From Vibrio tubiashii (lineage in GTDB: Bacteria; Pseudomonadota; Gammaproteobacteria; Enterobacterales; Vibrionaceae): DNA of 64,000 nt. The stretch is from assembly GCF_028551255.1 (NCBI RefSeq), contig NZ_CP117029.1, positions 1,612,001-1,676,000 on the forward strand, read 5' to 3'. The notes below the pieces were generated by a model. It worked only from the letters and a program-made list of their open reading frames with translations, was not told where the DNA came from and did not search any database. A program made the translations under genes and the position numbers. Positions within the stretch are counted from its first letter, which is position 1, and every line of letters starts with the position of its first letter. Positions 26,842-34,663 of this stretch are shown here, one piece after another.

Positions 26842-27193
26842 GTTCTTTCAACGCATGAATACTGGACTTAATTGCTTTAATAAGGTGATCTGACCGTGGA
26901 TCGCTTTGATTACCGTGTTCAAACAACATAAGCTCTAATACAGGAACTGATGCGAAAGCAAAATCTTTATAGCTTTGAAGTTGATAAATAGCCGCAATTT
27001 GCTGAACCATTTTTATGGTCTGTCCGCTCTCATCAACGCCAGAAGCTAGCAACACCATTTTATGAAGAGCTTCATATTGTTTCTGTTTTTGCTCTCTATT
27101 ACGTTGGTCGATCCACTTAATCAGACCAATCACAAACGAGATTGCTGCTCCACACAAAGTGATAAGAGAAGCATATTTTAGTAACTCGTCCAA
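26837..27193 (-). CDS. Unrecognised single-span cassette protein
   Basis: 118 aa. One transmembrane helix near the N-terminus (LITLCGAAISFVIGLIKWI) is followed by a charged, helical cytoplasmic part (DQRNREQKQKQYEALHKMV). TTG 27193 has a good AAGGAG ribosome site at 6-nt spacing; the frame to 27220 would start inside the attC. Function unknown. The layout of short membrane anchor plus helix is shared with the 31200 gene. Confidence 0.7.
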   Translation of the reverse strand: MDELLKYASLITLCGAAISFVIGLIKWIDQRNREQKQKQYEALHKMVLLASGVDESGQTIKMVQQIAAIYQLQSYKDFAFASVPVLELMLFEHGNQSDPRSDHLIKAIKSSIHALKEH

Positions 27194-27210
27194 TTTGTCT
27201 CCTTGAACAC

Positions 27211-27333
27211 TAACGCCCAATTAAGGTGTGAACAACGCCTCCCCCCAAACTAAAAACATTGTGCCATAAACACTAAAACTCAAGTAGAAGCAAAAGTGCC
27301 AAGCGTTGTGAATCCCTCTTGAATTGCTTGTTA
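27211..27333 (-). repeat. attC site 5
   Basis: TAACGCCCAATTAAGG ... CTCTTGAATTGCTTGTTA, about 123 bp. It terminates the cassette whose gene (27411) faces the opposite way. A DUF3265-like frame is open (RGIHNAWHF). Confidence 0.92.
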
Positions 27334-27410
27334 TATTTTCAACACTGCATCTATGAAAGCAAGATGACGCACGGTAAAATATACTGAAAACTCAGTGAGA
27401 GCTATATTTT

Positions 27411-28085
27411 ATGTTTAGTTACTTAGAGAAAGACAGTAAATTTATAATCACCGCTTCTGATATTCGTATCCACGAATGTCATAGTAGAACAGTTGCGACA
27501 GACATCGTTAAACAACTTAAGTCAGGAAGACTACTAAGAGACATATTAGCAAGCAATATAGAGAACCTATCTAGACTTGAGGAACGTAAACAAAAAAGCG
27601 AACATTCCAAAGAAATTACATCTAGTGCTCGTCTACGTAAAGAATTAGATAATGCAAAAAGCCAAAATAGAAAACTGCATGAGCAACTCCTTGAACAAAA
27701 ATCAGCTGTTTTAACTAGCATTAGTAAAGAAGCTCACAGCTCACTTAAGAAAGAACTAATTGCTGAAGTATATAAAGCTATTACGGGTAGCTATGATGAA
27801 AGAGCAACGCTGGAGTTATACCAGCTAAATCCAAAAGAAATCGTGCAGGTCATTCGATATATTGCGATTTTCAAAAGAAATAATTTTAATGAACACTGGC
27901 AAGTCAATGAGTTCATATCAAACCGAAATGCGTGGGATCAATTTGACGAGTTACGTAGCAATAACCGTCATGCCAATGACTTTGTAGCAAAAGGGATCTA
28001 CCCCAAATACTTTGCTATTGTATGTGCAATTTTAGATATTGGTGGCGATGGAGGCTCTCACCTAGTCGATTCACATCGTTATTGA
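27411..28085 (+). CDS. Unrecognised coiled-coil protein in reversed cassette
   Basis: 224 aa, soluble. The region of about 40-115 is a charged coiled coil (RLEERKQKSEHSKEITSSARLRKEL). The second half is helical, with an ITGSYDERATLELYQLNPKEIVQVIRYIA stretch and a C-terminal YFAIVCAILDIGGDGGSHLVDSHRY. No family recognised. It faces against the array, so it must have its own promoter; AGTGAGAGC precedes the ATG. Reversed cassette genes are often toxin-antitoxin or defence-type genes, but nothing here proves that. Confidence 0.8.
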   Translation: MFSYLEKDSKFIITASDIRIHECHSRTVATDIVKQLKSGRLLRDILASNIENLSRLEERKQKSEHSKEITSSARLRKELDNAKSQNRKLHEQLLEQKSAVLTSISKEAHSSLKKELIAEVYKAITGSYDERATLELYQLNPKEIVQVIRYIAIFKRNNFNEHWQVNEFISNRNAWDQFDELRSNNRHANDFVAKGIYPKYFAIVCAILDIGGDGGSHLVDSHRY

Positions 28086-28098
28086 GCCAAAAGAAATA

Positions 28099-28220
28099 TA
28101 ACGCCCTGCTAAGTGGCTAGCAACGCATACCGCGACACTTAACCAGACCACCGTAAACACTATACCTAACTAAAACCAAAATCGCCGAGCGTTGATAGTC
28201 CGACTTGAGCAGATTGTTTG
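28099..28220 (-). repeat. attC site 6
   Basis: TAACGCCCTGCTAAGTGG ... CGACTTGAGCAGATTGTTTG. The right core is TTGTTTG instead of TTGTTAG, so this copy is slightly eroded. About 122 bp. Confidence 0.88.
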
Positions 28221-28591
28221 CTGCTACGAAGAAGGTTGAGTTTTTCACCCAAGTGCCTAATTTGAAATACATTATTAGTTTCGAATGACAATGTGAATTG
28301 GGCAGCTCAAATCCGAAAAACTATTGGTGAAATTGGCGTGGCAGAGAATGCGTTCGAAGAAGCCAACTACCAAGTGCGCAAATCAGATTTAGCTACGCAA
28401 CATCTCAACACCCAAGAAGCCGCACCAAAGAACTAAACAAACACAACACTTCAGTAAGCTGACTTTGGTTGATTCAACCACTTAACGAACAGTGCCACTG
28501 GCGAGATAGTTTGCACCTAAGGACCATCAAGTGTGAAGCCAGAGCCCCGTATTCATGAGCACTTAAGCCCTCAGTTTCTTTAAACACTAGC
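28221..28591 (+). other. Cassette without a clear gene
   Basis: About 370 bp between attC 6 and 7. The only protein-like signal is a plus-strand frame from GTG 28293 to TAA 28436 (47 codons) with a plausible helical composition (EIGVAENAFEEANYQVRK). It lacks a ribosome site. It looks like the 3' remnant of a larger gene, or a regulatory or empty cassette. Confidence 0.45.
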
Positions 28592-28714
28592 TAACGCTCT
28601 GCTAAGTGGCTAGCAACGCATACCACAATACTAAAAATTACAACCGTAATCACTATACCTGATTTAGAACCAAAACTGCCGAGCGTTGATAGTCCGTCTT
28701 GAGCAGCTTGTTAT
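28592..28714 (-). repeat. attC site 7
   Basis: TAACGCTCTGCTAAGTGG ... CGTCTTGAGCAGCTTGTTA, about 123 bp, very like sites 1, 6 and 12 (a CTAAGTGGC sub-type). Confidence 0.92.
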
Positions 28715-28718
28715 ATTT

Positions 28719-29102
28719 TTAGTTCCAGTAGATATAAACTAAATCACCATAGCCACAGATCAATGTACCAAAGATAGCCAAAACCGCTGCAATGGTTTTA
28801 AAGGTTGCTACATATCCACCAAACTCTTTATGAAGGGCATCTGAATTCCCAATATCATCCCAAGATTGACCTTGTTCACTTCTCGGGTTCATGTTGTTTC
28901 CAAGTTTAAATAGCTTAAACTCAGCCCAAACAGCAAAGAGAATCATAAATGACCCACTGCGCTGAAACCAAGATGAAGCATCGACAGCCCCATTCAGAAA
29001 GCCGAACCAAAACAACGTAGGAATTGCTAAAGCTAAAAACATAACTGGTACTGAAGTCCAAAGCTCCATTTTGGCGCTTTTTCTCAAATTTTCTAATTCC
29101 AC
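28719..29102 (-). CDS. Unrecognised three-span membrane protein in cassette
   Basis: 127 aa with three hydrophobic segments: SVPVMFLALAIPTLFWFGFL, GSFMILFAVWAEFKLF and FKTIAAVLAIFGTLICGYGD. No family recognised. GTG 29102 has CGGAG upstream and is chosen over a frame to 29129 that begins inside the attC. Single-gene cassette. Confidence 0.72.
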   Translation of the reverse strand: MELENLRKSAKMELWTSVPVMFLALAIPTLFWFGFLNGAVDASSWFQRSGSFMILFAVWAEFKLFKLGNNMNPRSEQGQSWDDIGNSDALHKEFGGYVATFKTIAAVLAIFGTLICGYGDLVYIYWN

Positions 29103-29119
29103 AAATATCTCCGAAAATA

Positions 29120-29244
29120 TAACGCCCAATTAAGGGGTGAGCAACGCTACCACCCAAACATAAAGCATTGTGCCATAAACACTTAACTTGAAGTAGAACC
29201 AAAAATGCCGAGCGTTGGGAATCCCTCTTAAATTATTTGTTAAG
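29120..29244 (-). repeat. attC site 8
   Basis: TAACGCCCAATTAAGG ... GCGTTGGGAATCCCTCTTAAA ... TTTGTTA, about 125 bp. Confidence 0.94.
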
Positions 29245-29251
29245 TGATTGT

Positions 29252-29791
29252 TTACATGCGTGATACCCTGCATTGTCCAGCCAATGTTGTTCCATTATGG
29301 TTCCATTTAGGCTGTATTTTTTGTATGAGTTCATCCTCTACATAATGCCTTAACGAGGCTGGATTAATTTCAACAAATGATATGTAAATGTCACATCCCT
29401 TTGCGACAAGAGCTCGTAATTCATCAAATTTTGAACCAGTAGACTTTCCGGACTTAGTCTCTTTGTTTCTCCAAACTAAGTGTGACCTGACTCTTTGCCG
29501 GCTACCATTTCCTGTTGTTTGACCGATATACATAACTTCAAGATTAGGCTTCTGTTTACTCTGAGAAAATACAGCATAAACACCGGCTCTCTGACTTATT
29601 TCATCGAGAATATCTTTGTTGAGGAGATCGATCTTTTTATAGTTTTGTTTCCATGTGTCTAAAGAACACGTATGACTTCTGAGTTCACTTGGATAAGTAA
29701 ATTCTTTATGCTTTGTACGCAAAGCTGACCTAGCTTCAGTTAACAAAGACTTTAAGGCTGTCATATCTGACACTTGAACTTGATTAAACAT
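29252..29791 (-). CDS. GIY-YIG domain protein in integron cassette
   Basis: 179 aa. An N-terminal helical region of about 70 residues is followed by a GIY-YIG-like nuclease core: GVYAVFSQSKQKP, then VMYIGQTTGNGSRQRVRSHL (YIG with the catalytic Arg following), a Glu in EDELIQKIQPKWN, and final PKWNHNG. This order fits GIY-YIG endonuclease-like proteins. ATG 29791 (MFNQVQV) is preferred over GTG 29806. DNA cleavage or a defence role is possible but unproven. Confidence 0.82.
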   Translation of the reverse strand: MFNQVQVSDMTALKSLLTEARSALRTKHKEFTYPSELRSHTCSLDTWKQNYKKIDLLNKDILDEISQRAGVYAVFSQSKQKPNLEVMYIGQTTGNGSRQRVRSHLVWRNKETKSGKSTGSKFDELRALVAKGCDIYISFVEINPASLRHYVEDELIQKIQPKWNHNGTTLAGQCRVSRM

Positions 29792-29807
29792 CAACACTCC
29801 AATCACT

Positions 29808-29933
29808 TAACGCCCAATTAAGGGGTGAACAACGCCCTCACCCAAACCTAAAACATTGTGCCATAAACACTAAATTTGAAGTAGAAACAAAAATGCCGAG
29901 CGTTGTGAATCCCTCTTAAATTGCTTGTTATGG
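29808..29933 (-). repeat. attC site 9
   Basis: TAACGCCCAATTAAGG ... GCGTTGTGAATCCCTCTTAAA ... CTTGTTATG, about 126 bp. It belongs to the cassette with the reversed gene at 30075. Confidence 0.93.
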
Positions 29934-30074
29934 CGCAAGCTGATTCACTGGTAAAGAAATAGCAAAAACATTAAGAAGATCATACCTTAACTAGTCACCA
30001 TGACTTTCTAATTACCTCGAAAAACCTTAATCTAAACACTATATAACTCAGACACTTAAATAACGGAGAATTAT

Positions 30075-30338
30075 ATGAAATCAACACTTGCTATTATTTC
30101 CCTTGCCATAGGTTTATCCTCACCGCTTGCTCTTGCAAACACAGATACGCCCAAAACAGTAATAGTACCAACCAAGCTAGCAGACATAGATGAAGGTACT
30201 TACTGTGTCTACAGAAACGAAATATATACACGGGGTGCATTAATAGAAGTTGGCTCAAATATATTAGCGTGTGAGCCTAAAAAAAGTAGTGGGAAAATAA
30301 TAAATGGCTACTATGCACTAGGCTGGGTGAAGCAATGA
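30075..30338 (+). CDS. Small secreted protein, DUF1496-like, reversed cassette
   Basis: 87 aa. The signal peptide is cut after LALA (about residue 21). The mature part has two cysteines spaced as in DUF1496 proteins: YCVYRNEIYTRGALIEVGSNILACEPK, ending GWVKQ. A periplasmic role is expected; its function is unknown. ACGGAGA precedes the ATG. It faces against the array and so needs its own promoter; a hairpin follows. Confidence 0.8.
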   Translation: MKSTLAIISLAIGLSSPLALANTDTPKTVIVPTKLADIDEGTYCVYRNEIYTRGALIEVGSNILACEPKKSSGKIINGYYALGWVKQ

Positions 30339-30362
30339 GTGAGCAATGACATTTCCAACTGT

Positions 30363-30389
30363 GAGAGCACCCCATCACCAGGGGCTCTC
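30363..30389 (+). terminator. Hairpin after the DUF1496-like gene
   Basis: GAGAGC-A-CCCC and GGGGCTCTC pair around a 7-nt loop; the downstream T-run is poor, so it is a moderate terminator candidate. Confidence 0.5.
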
Positions 30390-30447
30390 CTCATTAAAAC
30401 TTAAATCTGTAAGCATTGACAGACAGTACCCACTTTCCGCTGCGCCA

Positions 30448-30563
30448 TAACGCTGCGTTAAGTGGCTGCCGGCCAACAGAACTAGCATGACCACCTTAAA
30501 CACAAAACCTTGCCAAACCAAAACCGCCACGCGTAGGCAGTCCGTCTTGAACGCCTTGTTAGA
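30448..30563 (-). repeat. attC site 10
   Basis: TAACGCTGCGTTAAGTGG ... CGTCTTGAACGCCTTGTTAG, about 116 bp; arms CCACGCGTAGG are more diverged than in neighbours. Confidence 0.9.
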
Positions 30564-31062
30564 AGTCAAAACCTCGAGCTTTAATAATGTGAACTACTTC
30601 ATAGTGCCCTTGCAAATACGAAGAAAGCCGAACCTTGGCTCCCGACTTGAACTGTATAACGTACCAAGACATTGTACGGTTGTACTTAACATCAACTATA
30701 TTTTCCCATTTCTCTTTCTTAGCGCCAGTCCAAGGTGTATAGAAATCGATACCAACAGAATCGAATCTTCCTTTGACTTTAAAAAATTCCATGAAGCTCA
30801 CGAACGAACCCGAGCCAAAAAAGACAACAAGACCAAATGCGGATAATACCTCTCCAATCCCATCATTCGCTCTTCCAACATTAAAAAACATCCATACGAT
30901 AATTATTGAAAAAGCTAGAGTAGCCACCCCGATAACTGGTAAAAAAATTCCGAAACTTAATTCACCACTTTGGGTCTTTTTGGTTGATGAATACCTCATT
31001 AGCGCGATTATGATAAAGAGTATTATAGCGCCAATAATTTTGCTTTTTATATCTGATTCCAT
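30559..31062 (-). CDS. Unrecognised membrane protein with C-terminal PH-like domain
   Basis: 167 aa. Three hydrophobic segments lie in the first 95 residues (IIGAIILFIIIALM, FLPVIGVATLAFSIIIVWMFF, VLSAFGLVVFFGSGSFVSF). A soluble tail follows with a pattern like bacterial PH domains (DFYTPWTGAKKEKWENIVDV, WYVIQFKSGAKVRLSSYL). No family assigned. The stop lies in the attC core. Single-gene cassette. Confidence 0.75.
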   Translation of the reverse strand: MESDIKSKIIGAIILFIIIALMRYSSTKKTQSGELSFGIFLPVIGVATLAFSIIIVWMFFNVGRANDGIGEVLSAFGLVVFFGSGSFVSFMEFFKVKGRFDSVGIDFYTPWTGAKKEKWENIVDVKYNRTMSWYVIQFKSGAKVRLSSYLQGHYEVVHIIKARGFDF

Positions 31063-31076
31063 ATATCTTACAATTC

Positions 31077-31199
31077 TAACGTCCTGTTAAGGGGTGAGCA
31101 GCGCAATACCTAAGCCGCCGCATACCACCTTAAACACTAAAACCAACGCATAGTAAAAATGCCACGCGTTGCGAATCCCTCTTGAACAGATTGTTAGGT
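31077..31199 (-). repeat. attC site 11, with embedded DUF3265-type frame
   Basis: TAACGTCCTGTTAAGG ... CCCTCTTGAACAGATTGTTAGG, about 123 bp. Read in the cassette direction it encodes SRGIRNAWHFYYALVLVF and KVVCGGLGIALLTP, the sequence known as DUF3265. Confidence 0.93.
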
Positions 31200-31760
31200 T
31201 CAGGAGCCAAGAGCTGAATAGATGTCTACTACATATGAACCAAGTAATAATACTATCCCAAAAACTAGTACCCATTTAGTAAAATGGAATACTGCTTCGC
31301 CTTTTTTAACTCTTGTCCATTCATTTTTTAAAGTTTGATGACTTAATGAATATAGTTCTTCAGTAGCATTATGATAGTACTTAGAATCCCTCATTTTTTC
31401 AGCGCTCATAATCATACTTTCAACAGTATAAATAGCAGTAATCAAATCATGATCTTTCTTAGGGTTAAGCATTAACTTTAATTTGTATATAAGCCTATGC
31501 GCTTCATCGTAAGTTTCATGTGCATTTTCGATGAATTTCATGACATCAATACTCTCAGACTCAGACTCCTTATCCGCCAGAATAAATTTACTTGAAATAT
31601 TACTTACACATCCCATTAATGCTGCAATATCTGCTCTAAAATCGTTGATCCAGCATTGTCGAAACTCAGAAATCTTATGGTCCTTAGCGATTATTAAGCC
31701 TATAAAAGAGACAATCGCTGCAATGATAGTCACCACGATTTTGACATCTAATTCTTCCAT
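31200..31760 (-). CDS. Unrecognised membrane protein with long helical domain
   Basis: 186 aa. TM1 is at about 8-25 (VVTIIAAIVSFIGLIIA), followed by KISEFRQCWINDFRADIAALMG, a pattern seen in many uncharacterised bacterial proteins. A long helical cytoplasmic domain and a C-terminal TM at about 160-178 complete it. I do not know its function. ATG 31760 with AAGGTAAAAA upstream. The layout (N-terminal helix, soluble helices, C-terminal helix) would suit a membrane effector, but that is speculation. Confidence 0.78.
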   Translation of the reverse strand: MEELDVKIVVTIIAAIVSFIGLIIAKDHKISEFRQCWINDFRADIAALMGCVSNISSKFILADKESESESIDVMKFIENAHETYDEAHRLIYKLKLMLNPKKDHDLITAIYTVESMIMSAEKMRDSKYYHNATEELYSLSHQTLKNEWTRVKKGEAVFHFTKWVLVFGIVLLLGSYVVDIYSALGS

Positions 31761-31802
31761 TTTTTACCTTAAAATAAACAATCCAAATATGACCTGGAAA
31801 CC

Positions 31803-31921
31803 TAACGCCTTGCTAAGTGGCTGACAACATACCACAAACGTAAACAAGCCACCGTAAACACAGAGCAAACTTTGAAGTAAATTCGCCGAGTGTTGGCAGT
31901 CCGTCTTAAGCAGATTGTTAA
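31803..31921 (-). repeat. attC site 12, right-most intact site
   Basis: TAACGCCTTGCTAAGTGG ... CCGTCTTAAGCAGATTGTTA, about 119 bp. No further attC is visible to its right. Confidence 0.9.
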
Positions 31922-32510
31922 TAAAGTACTTTCGGCGCGATCTAGAGCCAAACAGACCACTGAACTCAACACAACAAACCAACCGAACCTTTACTGGCTG
32001 CTGACCCACTTTGCCTTCCGGAAAGCAAACGACAGCAAATACCACACCTAAGGTTTCAGAGGACGAGCCACCCACTGAAGTTATGGACAGTTAATTGCCA
32101 CAGCGATGAACTTATGAGATAGAAACTGGTTGCCGGCATATTAGCGCTTTTGATGCTTTCAAATGGCATTTACACCAAAGAAACGACGAACCCAAAGCGT
32201 ACGATCAAACTAAAACTAAACCGCTAAACCAAAAGCACATGACCAACTACATGCCATAAAATACTATTCGTTTACAGCTAGCTTATTAACAGTTCTTAGC
32301 CAGAACAATTCTATAAACAACTACAGAACCAATCTGCTATATAACTTTAATTTCCCTAACGTTACCAACTTAACTTTCAAAGTAACAGTGGCTTATGTTT
32401 AACCAAGAAGCTTACGAATCACAAAATGCAGAATTATTCTACATAGCATGATTTGGGCCCTGCTCCCGCCAGTGTGTATATTTATACAGTACTGATGTTC
32501 AAACTACAAA
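31922..32510. other. Gene-poor right margin of the cassette array
   Basis: About 590 bp with no convincing gene, no attI-like site I can identify and no integrase. It is AT-rich. It contains one eroded gene remnant (32114-32227). This is the side where attI and the integrase gene would be expected from cassette orientation. Confidence 0.6.
32114..32227 (+). pseudogene. Remnant of a small secreted-protein gene
   Basis: ATG-AGA is followed by an in-frame TAG, then 34 codons that read as a signal-peptide-like hydrophobic stretch and a basic tail (KLVAGILALLMLSNGIY, then KETTNPKRTIKLKLNR) to TAA. It looks like a small exported protein broken by an early stop. Low confidence because it is short. 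Confidence 0.3.
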
Positions 32511-32540
32511 AAAGCCCCGCATTAGGTAATGCGAGGCTTT
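32511..32540 (-). terminator. Intrinsic terminator of ybiT
   Basis: AAAGCCCCGCATT / AATGCGAGGCTTT stem with one G-U-type mismatch and a 4-nt loop; read leftward it continues into T residues. Confidence 0.88.
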
Positions 32541-32564
32541 CAGTAACCAGATTAGAAGCTAGAC

Positions 32565-34157
32565 TTAGCCTACAATGCCACGAGCTTTTAGGAACTCAGC
32601 GTAAGTGCCTTTAAAGTCGGTAATCTTGTTATCTTTGATCTCGATGATACGAGTTGCCAACGAGTCTACAAATACGCGGTCGTGAGATACGAAAAATAGC
32701 GTACCTTTGTATTGCTCTAGTGCAGTGTTTAGAGATTCGATAGATTCCATATCCATGTGGTTGGTTGGCTCATCCATCAGCAGCATGTTTGGTTTATGCA
32801 TCATAAGCTTACCTAGAAGCATGCGGCCTTGCTCACCACCAGAAAGTACTTTTACTGACTTTTTGATGTCATCTTGAGAAAACAGCATACGACCTAAGAA
32901 GCTACGAATGACTTGCTCGTCATCACCTTCTTGACGCCACTGTCCCATCCAATCCATAAGGTTTAGAGCTTCTTCAAAATCAGCGGCATGGTCTTGAGCA
33001 TAGTAACCAATGTTAGAGTTTTCTGACCACTTAAATTCACCCGTGCGTGGCTCTAGTACACCCGCAAGAGTGTTGAGCAGCGTTGTTTTACCCACACCGT
33101 TCTCACCGATGATGGCAACACGTTCACCCACTTCAAAGATCGCATTGAAATCGCTAAACAAATCGTCTTCGAAACCTTGGCTAAGGTTTTCTACGATAAG
33201 TGCGTTACGGAACAACTCTTTCGATTGCTCAAAACGGATAAACGGGTTTTGTCGGCTTGATGCTTTTACTTCTTCAAGCTGAATCTTATCGATCTGTTTA
33301 GCACGAGAAGTAGCTTGTTTCGCCTTAGATGCGTTAGCAGAGAAACGAGCAACGAAGGTTTGCAACTCGGCAATTTGCGCTTTTTTCTTCGCATTGTCAG
33401 ACAATAGACGATCGCGTGCTTGCGATGCCGCTGTCATGTACTCATCATAGTTACCAGGGTATACACGTAGCTCACCGTAGTCTAAGTCTGCCATGTGTGT
33501 ACAAACTGAGTTCAAGAAGTGACGGTCGTGCGAGATGATGATCATCGTGCAGTTACGTTGGTTTAGCGTCTCTTCCAACCAGCGGATAGTATCCATGTCC
33601 AAGTTGTTGGTTGGTTCGTCGAGTAGCATGATGTGCGGGTCAGCAAATAGAACTTGTGCAAGAAGAACACGAAGTTTCCAACCAGGGGCAACTTCGCTCA
33701 TTAAACCGTAGTGTTGTTCTTCAGGAATACCAACAGCAAGGAGTAGCTCGCCTGCTTTTGCGTCGGCCATGTAACCGTCCATTTCTGCAAACTGAACTTC
33801 TAAGTCAGCAACAAGCATGCCCTCTTCTTCGCTCATTTCAGGCAAAGAATAAATGCGATCGCGCTCTTTTTTCACTTCCCACAGTTCTTTGTAACCCATG
33901 ATAACGGTATCAATCACGGTGAACTCTTCGTAAGCAAACTGATCCTGGTTTAGCTTCGCTACGCGCTCGTTAGGGTCATAACTTACGTTACCACCTGTAG
34001 GGTCAAGCTCTCCGCTTAGGATTTTCATGAACGTTGATTTACCACAGCCGTTCGCACCGATAAGGCCGTAACGGTTACCTTCACCAAACTTAACAGAGAT
34101 GTTTTCAAAAAGTGGCTTAGCGCCAAATTGCTGTGTGATGTTGTTAGTGGAAATCAA
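32565..34157 (-). CDS. ybiT: ABC-F ribosome-associated ATPase YbiT
   Basis: 530 aa, two ABC cassettes and no membrane segment, so it is an ABC-F protein acting on the ribosome. Walker A sites are GANGCGKST (about 35-43) and GENGVGKTT in the second half; signatures are [15 protein letters not shown] and [13 protein letters not shown]; Walker [10 protein letters not shown] and DEPTNHMDM. The linker between cassettes (about 240-310) is the tRNA-contacting PtIM region. It marks the return to core genome right of the cassette array. Confidence 0.94.
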   Translation of the reverse strand: MISTNNITQQFGAKPLFENISVKFGEGNRYGLIGANGCGKSTFMKILSGELDPTGGNVSYDPNERVAKLNQDQFAYEEFTVIDTVIMGYKELWEVKKERDRIYSLPEMSEEEGMLVADLEVQFAEMDGYMADAKAGELLLAVGIPEEQHYGLMSEVAPGWKLRVLLAQVLFADPHIMLLDEPTNNLDMDTIRWLEETLNQRNCTMIIISHDRHFLNSVCTHMADLDYGELRVYPGNYDEYMTAASQARDRLLSDNAKKKAQIAELQTFVARFSANASKAKQATSRAKQIDKIQLEEVKASSRQNPFIRFEQSKELFRNALIVENLSQGFEDDLFSDFNAIFEVGERVAIIGENGVGKTTLLNTLAGVLEPRTGEFKWSENSNIGYYAQDHAADFEEALNLMDWMGQWRQEGDDEQVIRSFLGRMLFSQDDIKKSVKVLSGGEQGRMLLGKLMMHKPNMLLMDEPTNHMDMESIESLNTALEQYKGTLFFVSHDRVFVDSLATRIIEIKDNKITDFKGTYAEFLKARGIVG

Positions 34158-34339
34158 TGTCGTTACCTATAAAATATGAAAAACCGCGCCACACTACTGT
34201 TTACTGAGACGAACTTCAAGTTTTGTTTTTCTGACATCGAATAAGTCGATTGTCTCAGTCATCTTATCTAACATTTTAAAGTTGGATTCAGGTTGCAGTT
34301 CTATATAATCGCTGCCAGTTCCAACAACCGATCAAAACC

Positions 34340-34630
34340 ATGAATAAGACACTTTTCTTGCTTGTAGCCTCAATGCCTTTTACTGCTTCCTTTGCAATTG
34401 CCAAAAATACGTTTAATGCCAACCCTGTCTGGGGAAACGATACCTATGGGCATTTACAAACAGGTGACATCGTTTATCAAGATGATGAAATCATCTGCTT
34501 ACATGGAAAATCGAATAAGTGCTACGACAAAAAAGTGATCATGGAGTGCGGAATGCCTCCCGAGTCGTTACCAGAAAAGCTCAAATATCAGGATTGTAAA
34601 GACGCCTTAGCCGAAGAGCCAAACAAGTAA
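34340..34630 (+). CDS. Small secreted protein, unknown
   Basis: 96 aa. The signal peptide is cut after FAIA (about residue 21). The mature part has four cysteines (IICLHGKSNKCYDKKVIMECGM, QDCKDA) that may form two disulfides. It has some likeness in layout to the DUF1496-like cassette protein at 30075, but I do not assign a family. It is monocistronic, with a terminator shared with the convergent kinase gene. Confidence 0.78.
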   Translation: MNKTLFLLVASMPFTASFAIAKNTFNANPVWGNDTYGHLQTGDIVYQDDEIICLHGKSNKCYDKKVIMECGMPPESLPEKLKYQDCKDALAEEPNK

Positions 34631-34633
34631 AAG

Positions 34634-34663
34634 AACGGTCAGCATCAATGCTGACCGTTTTTT
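34634..34663. terminator. Bidirectional terminator
   Basis: AACGGTCAGCAT / ATGCTGACCGTT perfect 12-bp stem with a 2-nt loop, T-run on the right; it serves the small secreted protein gene and probably the convergent sensor kinase. Confidence 0.9.

Noticed and set aside
31087..31275. DUF3265-like open frame as a separate gene
   Set aside because: Its conserved part is attC 11 itself and its upstream part is the antisense-frame end of the 31200 gene; reported as a finding about attC translation instead.
25045..31921. CRISPR array
   Set aside because: Repeats are long (about 120 bp), imperfect, and separated by genes of varied length, which fits attC sites and not CRISPR repeats.
31764..32075. 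Minus-strand open frame of 103 codons at the right end of the array
   Set aside because: It runs through attC 12 and has unlikely composition with no ribosome site; attC frames are often open by chance of sequence (see DUF3265).
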